Assembly (NCBI GenBank): GCA_015075165.1
Contig: JABTUY010000006.1
Coordinates: 124,001 to 188,000 of the forward strand
Reading direction: 5' to 3'
DNA: 64,000 nt
Origin: Ideonella sp.
Lineage (GTDB): Bacteria; Pseudomonadota; Gammaproteobacteria; Burkholderiales; Burkholderiaceae_C
This document shows, piece after piece, positions 7,650 to 20,053 of the stretch. Numbering within the stretch: position 1 is the first letter of the stretch; each line of letters begins with the position of its first letter. The notes beneath the pieces are model-generated. The model was not told where the DNA came from. It made no database searches and saw nothing but the letters and a program-made list of their open reading frames with translations. A program made the position numbers and the translations under genes.

Positions 7650-8743
7650 GCGAGACCGAGCTGTTCGCCGCCAGCGTCGAGCGGCTGTTCTCGGCGCACG
7701 CCGACCACGCCGCTCGCTCGCGCGCCGACGCAGACGGCGCCTTCGACCCCGCGTTGTGGCAGCGCGTCTGCGATGCGGGCTTCACGCGCGTGCTCGCCGC
7801 CGAGACGGCCGGCGGTCTGGCGCAGAGTTGGTCGGCCGCCTATCCGCTGCTGCGCGGCATCGGCTACTGGCAGCTGCCGCTGCCGCTGGCCGAGACGATG
7901 CTGGCGTCGCTGCTGCTGTCGGCCTCCGGCCTGGCATTGCCCGACGGCCCGCTGACGCTGATCGAGCAGCGCGAGGGCAACGACCTGCAGTGCCGTGACG
8001 ACGCGCTGACCGGCACCGCGCATCGCGTACCGTGGGCGCGGCATGCCGCGGCTGCCGCCGTCTCGCTGGCCGACGGCCGCATCGCATGCGTCACGTTGCG
8101 CACGGCCGGCGTGACGGTGCAGCCGCACGCCAGCACCGCGCGGCTGCCGGCCGACAGCGTGCGCTTCGAGCAGGTGCGCTGCGCCGGCGTCACGCCGGCC
8201 GCGTGGCCGCTGCCGCAGCCGGTGTGGACGCTCGGCGCGGTGGCGCGCAGCGCGATGGTGGTCGGCGCGCTCGAATCGGCGCTCGAACAATCGGTGCGCT
8301 ACGCCGGCGAGCGCGTGCAGTTCGGCCATCCGATCGGCCACCAGCAGGCGCTGCAGCAACAGCTGGCGCTGATGGCGGGCGACGTGGCGGCCGCGCGCGT
8401 CGCCGCGCTGGTGGCGTGCGCCGATGCGCCGAGCCTGGCATCGCCGTCGGTGGACCGCGCAGCATTCAGCGCCGCGGTGGCCAAGGTGCGCTGCGGCGAG
8501 GCCGCGACCCGCGCCGCCGGCATCGCGCACCAGGTGCACGGCGCGATCGGCTTCACGCAGGAGCATGCGTTGCACTTCGCCACGCGCTGCCTGTGGGCCT
8601 GGCGCGACGAGTGCGGCAGCGATGCCGAGTGGGCGGCGCGGCTCGGCCGTGCGGCGATCGCCGGCCGCTCGGCGGCGTTCTGGCCCGCGATCACCCGCCG
8701 GCGTTTCGATGCCCCCTCGACGACGATGGACGAATTGCGATGA
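7646..8743 (+). CDS. Acyl-CoA dehydrogenase (second, diverged subunit)
   Basis: A 365-residue ACAD-like protein starting at a GTG that overlaps the stop of the upstream ACAD by four bases (GTGA). The N-terminal domain is degenerate and lacks the clear SEPDAGSD-type motif of its partner. The C-terminal helical domain keeps YAGERVQFGHPIGHQQALQQ and HQVHGAIGFTQEHALH. In heteromeric ACADs one subunit loses the catalytic base or FAD contacts, and this protein fits that role. Expected to act with the upstream subunit and the following hydratase in a short beta-oxidation-like pathway. Confidence 0.8.
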   Translation: MSETELFAASVERLFSAHADHAARSRADADGAFDPALWQRVCDAGFTRVLAAETAGGLAQSWSAAYPLLRGIGYWQLPLPLAETMLASLLLSASGLALPDGPLTLIEQREGNDLQCRDDALTGTAHRVPWARHAAAAAVSLADGRIACVTLRTAGVTVQPHASTARLPADSVRFEQVRCAGVTPAAWPLPQPVWTLGAVARSAMVVGALESALEQSVRYAGERVQFGHPIGHQQALQQQLALMAGDVAAARVAALVACADAPSLASPSVDRAAFSAAVAKVRCGEAATRAAGIAHQVHGAIGFTQEHALHFATRCLWAWRDECGSDAEWAARLGRAAIAGRSAAFWPAITRRRFDAPSTTMDELR

Positions 8744-9525
8744 GCACAGAACCGAACCCGGTCGCGGCGCAGCTCGACGGCCACGTCGCCATCATCGAGC
8801 TGCGGCGGCCGCCGCACAACTACTTCGACATCGCGCTGATCGCGCAGCTGGCCGACGCGTTCGAGGCGATGGAAGCCGACGCGCAGTGCCGCGCGATCGT
8901 GCTGTGCGCGCAGGGCCGCTCGTTCTGCGCCGGCGCCGACTTCGCCCAGCCCGCTGCCGCCACGCCGCGGCAGCGCAGCGCGCGCGCGGTGAGTCCGCTG
9001 TACGGCGAGGCGCTGCGGTTGTTCGCGTGCACCAAGCCGGTGGTCGCCGCGGTGCACGGCGCAGCGGTCGGCGGCGGGCTCGGGCTGGCGCTGGTGGCCG
9101 ACTTCCGCGTCACCTGCACCGAGGCGCGCTTCTCGGCCAACTTCAACCGGCTCGGCTTTCACCCGGGCTTCGGGCTGTCGGTGACGCTGCCGCGGCTGAT
9201 CGGCGTGCAGCAGGCGGCGCGGCTGTTCTACACCGGCTGCCGCATCGGCGGCGACGAAGCCCGCGCGATCGGCCTGGTCGACGAGCTGGTGGCGCCCGAC
9301 CAGGTGCGCCCGCGCGCAATGGACCTCGCGAATGAGATCGCCACCTCCGCACCGCTGGCGGTGCGCTCGACGCGCGCGACGCTGCGCGCCGGGCTGGTCG
9401 AGCAGGTGCGCGCCGCGGTGGCGCACGAGAGCGCCGAGCAGCACGCGCAGTTCGCGACCGAGGACTTCGCCGAAGGCGTCGCCGCGATGGCGGCGCGGCG
9501 CGTGCCGCGGTTCAAAGGGCGGTAA
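8740..9525 (+). CDS. Enoyl-CoA hydratase/isomerase family protein
   Basis: A 261-residue crotonase-fold protein whose ATG overlaps the stop of the second ACAD (ATGA). Family marks are ELRRPPHNYFD near residue 19, FCAGADFAQPA near residue 63, AVHGAAVGGGLGLALVADF near residue 100 and FNRLGFHPGFGLSVTLPRL, in which the usual second catalytic Glu position is replaced by a His/Pro context. The C-terminus ends RRVPRFKGR. It is the third gene of a tightly coupled ACAD-ACAD-ECH operon. It converges with gyrB across a 73-base gap with no clear terminator. Confidence 0.85.
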   Translation: MSTEPNPVAAQLDGHVAIIELRRPPHNYFDIALIAQLADAFEAMEADAQCRAIVLCAQGRSFCAGADFAQPAAATPRQRSARAVSPLYGEALRLFACTKPVVAAVHGAAVGGGLGLALVADFRVTCTEARFSANFNRLGFHPGFGLSVTLPRLIGVQQAARLFYTGCRIGGDEARAIGLVDELVAPDQVRPRAMDLANEIATSAPLAVRSTRATLRAGLVEQVRAAVAHESAEQHAQFATEDFAEGVAAMAARRVPRFKGR

Positions 9526-9598
9526 CCGGCGGCTTCGTTGCGCAGCCGCCGACACGGCGCGAGCACGCGCAGGTCCGCGCCCAGCGCGGCTGCGCCGC

Positions 9599-13326
<3,728 letters not shown>

Positions 13327-13559
13327 GTCTTCCTCTTAGAACTTGGTCGTTGTAGTAGGCGCGCCCGCCGACTGTGGAGAACGCTATTTTCGCCTGTCTT
13401 TGCGCGGGCTTAGGCCGGCGGCAACCCTGTGCGGTGGATGGGGTCGGCTCGGCCCTCGGGGTGAACAACTCGGCCTCGGGTCTCGCGGGCTGTGGATGAG
13501 TGGTCGGTTGCTCGGCAGTTGTCCCCAACGTTGTTCCGTGCGAATCGCTGGCGGCGGTG
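13327..13559. other. dnaA-dnaN spacer with degenerate DnaA boxes
   Basis: There is no gene in these 233 bases. On the plus strand, TGTGGAGAA (13373-13381) and TGTGGATGA (13491-13499) each differ at one position from TGTGGATAA, the reverse of the consensus DnaA box; TTGTCCCCA (13519-13527) differs at two. A short T-rich run (CTATTTTCG) is next to the first. This may be part of a bipartite origin or the dnaN promoter region under DnaA control. Confidence 0.5.
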
Positions 13560-15011
13560 TCACCCCTTCAGCGTCTGTTCCAGCTGGTGCAGTTGCTGAT
13601 TCAACTCGGTGCTCTTGCCGCGCTCGCCGTTGATTTTTCGCACTGCGTGCAGCACGGTGGTGTGGTCGCGGCCGCCGAACAATTCGCCGATCTCGGGCAA
13701 GCTCTTCTGCGTCAACTCCTTCGCGAGATACATCGCGATCTGGCGCGGCCGCGCGATCGAGGCGGGCCGCTTCTTGCTGTACATGTCGGCCACCTTGATC
13801 TTGTAGAAATCGGCGACCGACTTCTGGATGTTCTCGACCGAAACCTGGCGGTTCTGGATCGACAGCAGATCCTTCAGCGCCTCGCGCGTGAGGTTGATCG
13901 TGATCTCTTTCTGCGTGAAACGGCTGTAGGCCAGCACCTTGCGCAGCGCGCCTTCGAGTTCGCGCACGTTGGCGCGCACGTTCTTGGCGACGAAGAAGGC
14001 AACGTCCTCGGGCATCTCGGCACCCTCGACCACCGCCTTCTTGATCAGGATCGCCACGCGCATCTCGAGCTCGGGCGGTTCGATCGCCACCGTCAGGCCG
14101 GCGTCGAAGCGGCTGGTCAGCCGGGCATCGATGTCGACCAGGCCCTTGGGGTAGGTATCGCTGGTCATGATGATGTGTGCCCGCTTGGCCAGCAGTGCCT
14201 CGAAGGCGTTGAAGAACTCCTCCTGCGAGCGCTCCTTGCCGGCGAAGAACTGCACGTCGTCGATCAGCAGCAGGTCGAGCGAGTGGTACTTGGCCTTCAG
14301 TTCGTCGAAGGTCTTGCGCTGGTAGTTCTTGACGACGTCGCTGATGAACTGCTCGGCGTGCAGATACAGCACGCGCGCATCGGGCCGGTCGTGCAGCAAC
14401 GCGTTGCCCACGGCGTGCACCAAGTGGGTCTTGCCGAGCCCGACGCCGCCGTAGACGAACAGGGGGTTGTACATGACCCCGGGGGCACCGGCGACATGCA
14501 GCGCCGCCGTGCGTGCCATCTGGTTGGCCCGCCCGGGCACCAGCGTATCGAACGTCAGCGCCGGGTTCAGCTTTTGGCGCGGCAGCAAGGCCGGTGTTCC
14601 CGACCCTGGTTGTGCGGTGCCGTTGACGGCGCCGTTAGCGGCCTGAGGCGGGCGGTGGACGCCCGCCAGTGCCGGCCGCAAGGCCTCGATCGCAGCCGCG
14701 GCGCCGAGGCGGGGCAGCGGTGCCAGCGGCCCGCGGGCGGCCGCAGCGTCGCGTGGTGCCAGGCTCAGCTCGAGTCGGATCGGCTTGCCAGCCAGTTCGC
14801 TCAGCACGCCCTCGATGCGCCCGGCATACTGCGACCGGATCCAGTCGAGCTTGAAGCGGTTGGGTACGCGCAGCTGCACCACGGCGGCGCCGTCGCCACC
14901 GTCGTCGTTCACATCGGCGGGCGGCAGCGGCCGGATCCAGGTGTTGAATTGCTGCTCGGGGAGTTCGGCAGCCAAGCGTTCGCAGCCACGCTGCCAGAGG
15001 TCGACGCTCAT
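13560..15011 (-). CDS. dnaA: Chromosomal replication initiator protein DnaA
   Basis: A 483-residue AAA+ initiator that binds DnaA boxes and opens the origin. Domain I is at the N-terminus ([20 protein letters not shown]). An Ala/Pro-rich linker (about residues 95-150) is followed by the ATPase, with Walker [10 protein letters not shown] near residue 189 and Walker [11 protein letters not shown] near 250. Domain IV carries the signature [15 protein letters not shown] near 447. The ATG at 15011 is chosen because it gives the standard N-terminus; a DnaA box (15012-15020) directly abuts it, consistent with autorepression. First gene of the leftward dnaA-dnaN-gyrB block. Confidence 0.97.
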   Translation of the reverse strand: MSVDLWQRGCERLAAELPEQQFNTWIRPLPPADVNDDGGDGAAVVQLRVPNRFKLDWIRSQYAGRIEGVLSELAGKPIRLELSLAPRDAAAARGPLAPLPRLGAAAAIEALRPALAGVHRPPQAANGAVNGTAQPGSGTPALLPRQKLNPALTFDTLVPGRANQMARTAALHVAGAPGVMYNPLFVYGGVGLGKTHLVHAVGNALLHDRPDARVLYLHAEQFISDVVKNYQRKTFDELKAKYHSLDLLLIDDVQFFAGKERSQEEFFNAFEALLAKRAHIIMTSDTYPKGLVDIDARLTSRFDAGLTVAIEPPELEMRVAILIKKAVVEGAEMPEDVAFFVAKNVRANVRELEGALRKVLAYSRFTQKEITINLTREALKDLLSIQNRQVSVENIQKSVADFYKIKVADMYSKKRPASIARPRQIAMYLAKELTQKSLPEIGELFGGRDHTTVLHAVRKINGERGKSTELNQQLHQLEQTLKG

Positions 15012-15325
15012 TGTGGACAAGTTCTTTTCAGAGCGGCGCGATTGTAGGGCACGACGGATGCGCCGGGCGCTGTTATCCACAGTTCGAGGTCGGCGGTCAA
15101 TGACCCTGCACAGGCGCAATCTGCCGTGCAAGTGTTTGACCCGATATGTGGTTTTTGGTCTAATCCGCGGTTTCCCGAACGCTCCCGGAAGGTGCTGCAG
15201 GTCAAGCGCATCGGGCGGGGTTGCAGCGCGAGGTTGGGGCCAAGCGCCGGCTGTGCACGACGCCAGCGCGGCGCATGAGCGGCCGGCGGAGTCGAGCCGG
15301 CCCCATACGATCGATCAGCATCCAA
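15012..15325. other. Candidate oriC, dnaA-rpmH spacer
   Basis: This 314-base non-coding region separates the leftward dnaA block from the rightward rpmH block. It holds TGTGGACAA (15012-15020, the reverse of TTGTCCACA) touching the dnaA start codon, and a perfect TTATCCACA (15073-15081). The A/T-richest stretch lies around 15140-15165 and coincides with the rpmH promoter. The rest, to 15325, is the GC-rich rpmH leader with no other gene. Gene order plus boxes make this the likely origin or part of it; further boxes lie in rnpA (15654-15697) and in the dnaA-dnaN spacer. Confidence 0.7.
15136..15164 (+). promoter_or_regulatory. Sigma-70 promoter of the rpmH operon
   Basis: TTGACC (15136-15141), a 17-base spacer, then TCTAAT (15159-15164). 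This is a strong housekeeping match in an otherwise GC-rich region and is placed to drive rpmH-rnpA-yidD-yidC. The leader to the rpmH ATG is about 155 bases. Confidence 0.75.
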
Positions 15326-15463
15326 ATGAAACGTACCTACCAGCCTTCGAAGATCCGCCGCGCCCGCACGCATGGTTTCCTCGTGCGCATGAAGACGCGC
15401 GGCGGCCGCGCCGTGATCAACGCGCGGCGCGCCAAGGGGCGCAAGCGGTTGACCGCGGTCTGA
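15326..15463 (+). CDS. rpmH: 50S ribosomal protein L34
   Basis: A 45-residue, extremely basic ribosomal protein, beginning [18 protein letters not shown] and ending GRKRLTAV, a full-length match to the family. It is part of the large ribosomal subunit. First gene of the rightward rpmH-rnpA-yidD-yidC series, under the promoter at 15136-15164. The in-frame upstream extension to 15221 has no homology and is not used. Confidence 0.97.
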   Translation: MKRTYQPSKIRRARTHGFLVRMKTRGGRAVINARRAKGRKRLTAV

Positions 15464-15503
15464 CGCGGCGCCGCCCGGCAGCCGGCTCACTCTTCGCGCC
15501 GCG

Positions 15504-15965
15504 ATGATGCTCGGCCGCCTGTTGCGATCGGCCGATTTCGAGGCCGTGCTCGCCACCGCCCCACGGGCGAGGAGTGCTCACTTCGCGGCGCACCACCTGC
15601 CGCGGCCTCCCGGCGGGCCGAAGCGCCACTGCAAGGGAGTTGCGCCGACCATCTTATCCACAGGTGATGCATGGGGTTGCCCACAAACTGTGGATGACAT
15701 CACCGCGCCACGCGCGCCCGACCGCTGCTGGCTGGGCTGCGTGATCCCCAAGCGCCATGCCAGGCGGGCCGTCGCCCGCAACCTGCTGCGCCGCCAGATC
15801 CGTGCTGCGGCCCGACGGTGTGAAGCGCAGCTCGCGCACGGCCTGTGGTTGGTGCGGCTGCGCGCGCCGTTCGATGCACACCACTTCCGGTCGGCCGGTT
15901 CGCGGGCGCTCGCGTCGGCCGCGCGCGCCGAACTCGACGGCCTGCTCGCCCGGGTGACGGCGTGA
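15504..15965 (+). CDS. rnpA: Ribonuclease P protein component, with insertion
   Basis: A 153-residue protein subunit of RNase P, which trims tRNA 5' ends with the catalytic RNA. The start MMLGRLLRSADFEAVLA and the RNA-binding signature KRHARRAVARNLLRRQIR (residues 83-100) identify it. Ordinary RnpA is about 115-125 residues; here a non-conserved loop of about 40 residues (32-74) separates the first strand (ARSAHFAAHH) from the conserved WLGCVIPKR strand. Within this loop the DNA spells DnaA boxes, including the rare codon TTA. I recall similar inserts in related Burkholderiales. The stop overlaps the yidD GTG. Confidence 0.93.
   Translation: MMLGRLLRSADFEAVLATAPRARSAHFAAHHLPRPPGGPKRHCKGVAPTILSTGDAWGCPQTVDDITAPRAPDRCWLGCVIPKRHARRAVARNLLRRQIRAAARRCEAQLAHGLWLVRLRAPFDAHHFRSAGSRALASAARAELDGLLARVTA
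15654..15697. promoter_or_regulatory. DnaA-box cluster inside rnpA
   Basis: A perfect TTATCCACA (15654-15662) and, inverted, TGTGGATGA (15689-15697, one mismatch to TGTGGATAA), with TTGCCCACA (15677-15685, two mismatches) between them, all within 44 bases. The first box is read in frame as TTA-TCC-ACA (Leu51-Ser52-Thr53), which includes the codon TTA that is almost absent from GC-rich genes of this window. The cluster probably contributes to origin function or DnaA titration. Confidence 0.6.
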
Positions 15966-16267
15966 CGCCGCACGGCGCAATGCGCGCGCTCGCGACGCGC
16001 GTCGGCCGCTGGACGCAGCGCGCGCTGATTGCGGTGGTGCGCGGCTACCGGCTGCTGCTGAAGCCGTGGCTCGGCAACGCCTGCCGCTTCGAGCCGACCT
16101 GCTCGGCCTATGCGCAGCAGGCGCTCGAGCAGCACGGCGCCGCGATGGGCTCGGCGCTGGCGGTAGGCCGGTTGCTGCGTTGCCATCCGTGGTGCGCCGG
16201 CGGGCACGACCCTGTGCCGGAGCAAGCGCGCCTGTTTACCCGCCTTTTTGCCAAGACACGCCCATGA
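15962..16267 (+). CDS. yidD: Membrane protein insertion efficiency factor YidD
   Basis: About 101 residues from the GTG at 15962, or 95 from the ATG at 15980; I prefer the GTG because it overlaps the rnpA stop (GTGA). The family core is present: YRLLLKPWLGNACRFEPTCSAYAQQALEQHG, then RLLRCHPWCAGGHDPVP with its conserved Cys residues. YidD is a small, amphipathic, membrane-associated protein that helps YidC-dependent insertion. Its stop overlaps the yidC ATG (ATGA), so the pair is translationally coupled. Confidence 0.92.
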   Translation: MTPHGAMRALATRVGRWTQRALIAVVRGYRLLLKPWLGNACRFEPTCSAYAQQALEQHGAAMGSALAVGRLLRCHPWCAGGHDPVPEQARLFTRLFAKTRP

Positions 16268-17967
16268 CCGATATGCGCCGCACCCTGTTGTGGGTGGTGT
16301 TCGTGATGTCGCTCGTCCTGCTGTGGGACGCCTGGAACAAGCACACCGGCGCACCCACGCTGTTCGGCAGCAGTGGCCAGCGGCCAGCGGCCAGCGCGGC
16401 CACGCCACCGGCGAGCGCGGCTGGCACGGCCGTGCCGACCGGTGCGGTGCCGAGCGCAACCGCGGCCACCCCAGCCGGAGGCGCGGCCCAGCCGGTGCCG
16501 GCGACTGCGGCGGCATCGCTCGGTGGCGAGCTGATCACGCTGGGCACCGATCTGGTGAAGGCCACGGTCGACACCCGCGGCGGCGAGCTGGTTCATCTCG
16601 AACTGCTGCACTACCGCGACCAGGTCGACCACAGCCGCAACGTCGTGCTGTTCGATCGCAGCCGCGACCGGCTCTACCTGGCGCGCACCGGGCTCGCCAC
16701 GGTCGACGGCGTGGCCTACCCGAACCACGAGACGCCGATGGCCGTGGTGCCGGGGCCGCGCGAGCTGGCCAGCGGCAGCGACACGCTGCAGCTGACGCTC
16801 GAGTCGCCGGTGATCAACGGCGTGCAGCTGCGCAAGACCTACACCTTCAAGCGCGGCGACTACCGCATCGGTGTCCAGCAGGAGATCGTCAACCGCGGCG
16901 ACAAGCCGCTGTCGCCGCAGCTGTACCTGCAGCTGGTGCGCGACGGCAACCCGCCGGCTGGCGAGTCGAGCTTCTACTTCACGTTCACCGGGCCGGCGCT
17001 GTACACCGAGGCCAAGAAGTTCGAGAAACTCGATTTCAAGGACATCGACAAGGGCAAGGCTGCGCACGATGGCAGCGCCGACGACGGCTGGATCGCGATG
17101 GTGCAGCACTACTTCGTCTCGGCCTGGCTGATCGGCGCCGGAGCGCGCGAGTACGTGACGAGCAAGCTCGGCGACAACCTGTACGCGATCGCGATGATGG
17201 TCAAGCTCGGCACGCTCGCGCCGCAGGCCACGCTGACGCAGCAGGCCACGCTGTACGCCGGTCCGCAGGAAGAGAAGAAGCTCGAGGCGATGGCGCCAGG
17301 GCTGGAACTGGTGAAGGATTACGGCCACTTCACGATCCTGGCCAAGCCGCTGTTCTGGCTGCTCGACCACCTGCACAGCCTGCTGCGCAACTGGGGCTGG
17401 TCGATCGTCGCGCTGGTGGTGCTGCTGAAGGCCGCGTTCTACTGGCTCAATGCCAGCGCGTACCGCTCGATGGCCAAGATGAAGGCCATCAACCCCAAGG
17501 TGATGGAGATGCGCGAGCGGCTGAAGGACAAGCCGCAGCAGATGCAGCAGGAGATGATGCGCATCTACCGCGAGGAGAAGGTCAACCCGCTCGGCGGCTG
17601 CCTGCCGATCCTGGTGCAGATCCCGTTCTTCATCGCGCTCTATTGGGTGCTGCTGTCGAGCGTCGAGATGCGCAACGCGCCGTGGATCGGCTGGATCCAC
17701 GACCTGTCGCAGAAAGACCCGTACTACATCCTGCCGCTGCTGATGACCGGCTCGTCGCTGTTCCAGACCTGGCTGAACCCGACGCCGCCCGATCCGGTGC
17801 AGGCCAAGATGATGTGGATCATGCCGCTGGTGTTCTCGGTGATGTTCTTCGTCTTCCCGGCCGGCCTCGTGCTGTACTGGCTGACGAACAACGTGCTGTC
17901 GATCGCCCAGCAGTGGTTCATCAACAAGCGGCTCGGCGTGCTCCACGGTACACCTGGCAAGCGCTGA
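16264..17967 (+). CDS. yidC: Membrane protein insertase YidC
   Basis: A 567-residue inner-membrane insertase/chaperone of the Oxa1 family, full Gram-negative form. The first membrane segment is near residues 6-22 (TLLWVVFVMSLVLLWDAW). An Ala/Pro/Thr-rich linker leads to the large periplasmic P1 domain (~85-330). The Oxa1 core of five membrane helices starts near residue 345 and includes GWSIVALVVLLKAAFYWLN, the cytoplasmic KMKAINPKVMEMRERLKDKP loop and LGGCLPILVQIPFFIALYW. The ATG is the one that overlaps the yidD stop. mnmE follows after a 401-base gap. Confidence 0.97.
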   Translation: MTDMRRTLLWVVFVMSLVLLWDAWNKHTGAPTLFGSSGQRPAASAATPPASAAGTAVPTGAVPSATAATPAGGAAQPVPATAAASLGGELITLGTDLVKATVDTRGGELVHLELLHYRDQVDHSRNVVLFDRSRDRLYLARTGLATVDGVAYPNHETPMAVVPGPRELASGSDTLQLTLESPVINGVQLRKTYTFKRGDYRIGVQQEIVNRGDKPLSPQLYLQLVRDGNPPAGESSFYFTFTGPALYTEAKKFEKLDFKDIDKGKAAHDGSADDGWIAMVQHYFVSAWLIGAGAREYVTSKLGDNLYAIAMMVKLGTLAPQATLTQQATLYAGPQEEKKLEAMAPGLELVKDYGHFTILAKPLFWLLDHLHSLLRNWGWSIVALVVLLKAAFYWLNASAYRSMAKMKAINPKVMEMRERLKDKPQQMQQEMMRIYREEKVNPLGGCLPILVQIPFFIALYWVLLSSVEMRNAPWIGWIHDLSQKDPYYILPLLMTGSSLFQTWLNPTPPDPVQAKMMWIMPLVFSVMFFVFPAGLVLYWLTNNVLSIAQQWFINKRLGVLHGTPGKR

Positions 17968-18368
17968 CCGGCGCCGTCGCGCCGGCCGTGCCGAATGTCC
18001 GTGACGCCTACACGCGTTGCGCGGCATGCCCCATCCGGGGGGTTGGACCGGCGCCGTGTGCGGTCCATCATCGACGCCACGTGATCGGCGCGTTCAGTCG
18101 GCGAAACGGCGGTCGATCACCCGCAGCACCCGAAGACAGCGTTTGATTCAGATGGCCCGGACCTCCGGGCCATTCGGTCCTAAGCGGGGCCGACCCGGCG
18201 GTAACCCGGCTCTGGAGCGCGATGGCGAGCGGTTCGAGCGAACCGTTCAACGCTCCTCCCCGCGCCAACAAGGCGACCCGCCCTTTCGAGGGCGGGTCGT
18301 CTGCTTTCCGGGGCTTCGTGCCGCGTGCTGGCCGGGCCACGCGCGGCCGGCTCGGCACAATCGCCGCC
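17968..18368. other. yidC-mnmE spacer with several inverted repeats, no gene
   Basis: I see no convincing gene in these 401 bases. Structured elements are ATGGCCCGG/CCGGGCCAT (18152-18173, loop of four), a nested repeat GGAGCG...GCGGTTCG-AG-CGAACCG...CGCTCC (about 18213-18255), and a terminator-like stem (18275-18298). The nested repeat is not a tRNA: its TTCGA segment lacks a matching T-stem and acceptor. The region could hold a small RNA, or only the 3' end of the yidC message. Confidence 0.45.
18275..18298 (+). terminator. Terminator-like hairpin upstream of mnmE
   Basis: GACCCGCCC-TTTCGA-GGGCGGGTC is a perfect 9-bp GC-rich stem with a six-base loop, followed by GTCTGCTTTCC, a weak T-rich tail. 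It lies about 310 bases after yidC and 70 before mnmE, so it probably ends the rpmH-yidC transcript and makes mnmE a separate unit. Confidence 0.55.
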
Positions 18369-19784
18369 ATGCTGGCACGCCTGTCCGACCCGATCGTCGC
18401 GATCGCCACTGCGCCGGGCCGCGGTGCGGTCGGCATCGTGCGGGTGTCGGGCCGGGCGCTGCAACCGCTGATCGAAGCCGTCTGCGGCCGCAGCCTGCAG
18501 CCGCGCCACGCGACGCTGCTGCCGTTCGTCGACCGCGAGGGCCGCGCGATCGACGAAGGTCTGGCGTTGCACTTCCCGGCGCCGCACTCGTACACCGGAG
18601 AGGACGTGCTCGAGCTGCATGCGCACGGCGGCAGTGTGGTGCTGCAACTGCTGCTGGCGCGCTGCCTCGAGGCCGCGGCGCAGCCGAATGCCGGCGGCCG
18701 CGCGCGGCTGCCGCACCTGCGCTTGGCCGATCCCGGCGAGTTCACGACGCGGGCGTTCGTCAACGGCAAGCTCGATCTTGCGCAGGCCGAGGCGGTGGCC
18801 GACCTGATCGACGCCGGCACCGAAGCGGCCGCACGCTCGGCCGCGCGCTCGCTGACCGGCGCGTTCTCCGACGAGATCGGCGCGTTGGCGGCCGCCATCG
18901 TCGAGCTGCGCACGCTGGTCGAGGCGACGCTCGATTTCCCCGACGAGGAGATCGACTTCCTGCAGCGCGCCGACGCGCTCGGCCGCTTGCAGCGCATCGA
19001 CGACCGGCTGCAGGGCGTGCTTGCCGGCGCGCGCCGCGGCGCGCTGCTGAGCGAGGGCCTGCACGTGGTGCTGGCGGGGCAGCCCAACGTCGGCAAGAGC
19101 TCGCTGCTGAACGCGCTGGCCGGTGCCGAGCTGGCGATCGTGACGCCGATTCCCGGCACCACGCGTGACCGCATCGCGCAGACGATCCAGATCGAGGGCG
19201 TGCCGCTGCATATCGTCGACACCGCCGGCCTGCGCGCCGCGAGCGATGCGGCCGACGAGGTCGAGCGCATCGGCATCGCGCGCACCTGGACCGAGATCGG
19301 GCGCGCCGATGTGGTGCTGTTGCTGCACGACCTGACGCGGCTGCACGAAGTCCGCTATCGCGTGGCGCAGGCGGCGATCGAAGCCGAGCTCGATCGCCTG
19401 ACGCAGGCACCGCGCCTGCAGGTGTTCAACAAGTGCGATGCCGCCGCGGTGCCGGCTGCGCCCAGCAGCGCAGGCGCCGTCGTGATGTCGGCACTGACCG
19501 GCCAGGGGCTGGAGGAGTTGCGCGCGGCGCTGCTGCGGCTGGCCGGCTGGCAACCGGCCGCCGACGGCGGCTTCATCGCGCGCACGCGCCACGTGCAGGC
19601 GCTGCGCGTCGCGGCCGGGCATCTAGCACGGGCACGCGAGCAGGCGGCGCAAGGCGATGCGGCGCTCGAGCTGTTCGCCGAGGAGTTGCGCCTGGCGCAC
19701 GAGGCGCTCGGCGCGATCACCGGCACCTTCACCAGCGAAGATCTGTTGGGGCAGATCTTCGGGCGCTTCTGCATCGGGAAGTAG
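18369..19784 (+). CDS. mnmE: tRNA uridine-5-carboxymethylaminomethyl GTPase MnmE
   Basis: A 471-residue GTPase that, with MnmG, modifies the wobble uridine of certain tRNAs (cmnm5U). The N-terminal tetrahydrofolate-binding domain begins [20 protein letters not shown]. The G domain has GQPNVGKSS (near residue 237), DTAGL (near 283) and NKCD (near 354). The C-terminus ends in the essential CIGK motif. The ATG at 18369 gives the normal N-terminus; the open frame further upstream to 18222 is not conserved. The usual neighbour of yidC in proteobacterial origin regions. Confidence 0.97.
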   Translation: MLARLSDPIVAIATAPGRGAVGIVRVSGRALQPLIEAVCGRSLQPRHATLLPFVDREGRAIDEGLALHFPAPHSYTGEDVLELHAHGGSVVLQLLLARCLEAAAQPNAGGRARLPHLRLADPGEFTTRAFVNGKLDLAQAEAVADLIDAGTEAAARSAARSLTGAFSDEIGALAAAIVELRTLVEATLDFPDEEIDFLQRADALGRLQRIDDRLQGVLAGARRGALLSEGLHVVLAGQPNVGKSSLLNALAGAELAIVTPIPGTTRDRIAQTIQIEGVPLHIVDTAGLRAASDAADEVERIGIARTWTEIGRADVVLLLHDLTRLHEVRYRVAQAAIEAELDRLTQAPRLQVFNKCDAAAVPAAPSSAGAVVMSALTGQGLEELRAALLRLAGWQPAADGGFIARTRHVQALRVAAGHLARAREQAAQGDAALELFAEELRLAHEALGAITGTFTSEDLLGQIFGRFCIGK

Positions 19785-19900
19785 GTCCGGTTCCGGGGGA
19801 AGTCCGGCGCGGGCCGATGGTGTGCTGGAGGTGGCGTTGGCGCCAGAATTCTTGCGGGGTCTTCGTGCCATCACAAGTCCCATTGCCCGGATCCCGGCCA

Positions 19901-20053
19901 CTACCTCGCAAACTTGAACGTCGGTTGCCGGTGGTGGCGGATCGACAGTAGGTACACCGTGGAACTCTTGTTCTCCTCGCCGTGCAGGATCAGGTAGTCA
20001 CCGCTGAGGAGTACCCGCAGGACCGAATGCGCGTCTCCCATGAAACACTTCAT
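19901..20053 (-). pseudogene. RelE/ParE-like toxin, C-terminal fragment
   Basis: Fifty residues. The part from SVLRVLLSGDYLILHGEE to TVYLLSIRHHRQ resembles the last strands of RelE/ParE-family toxins, where an RV..GDYR(I/L)LY strand is followed by V.VL.(I/V)RHRR. A complete toxin is about 90-100 residues; the N-terminal helices are missing. The ATG overlaps the stop of the ATPase gene in a TGATG junction, so it may still be translated as a short peptide. No antitoxin gene is next to it. Taken as a remnant. Confidence 0.45.

Noticed and set aside
18213-18270. tRNA-like segment with TTCGA and CGCGCCA
   Set aside because: It does not fold into D, anticodon and T arms, and the acceptor cannot pair; it is only a nested inverted repeat.
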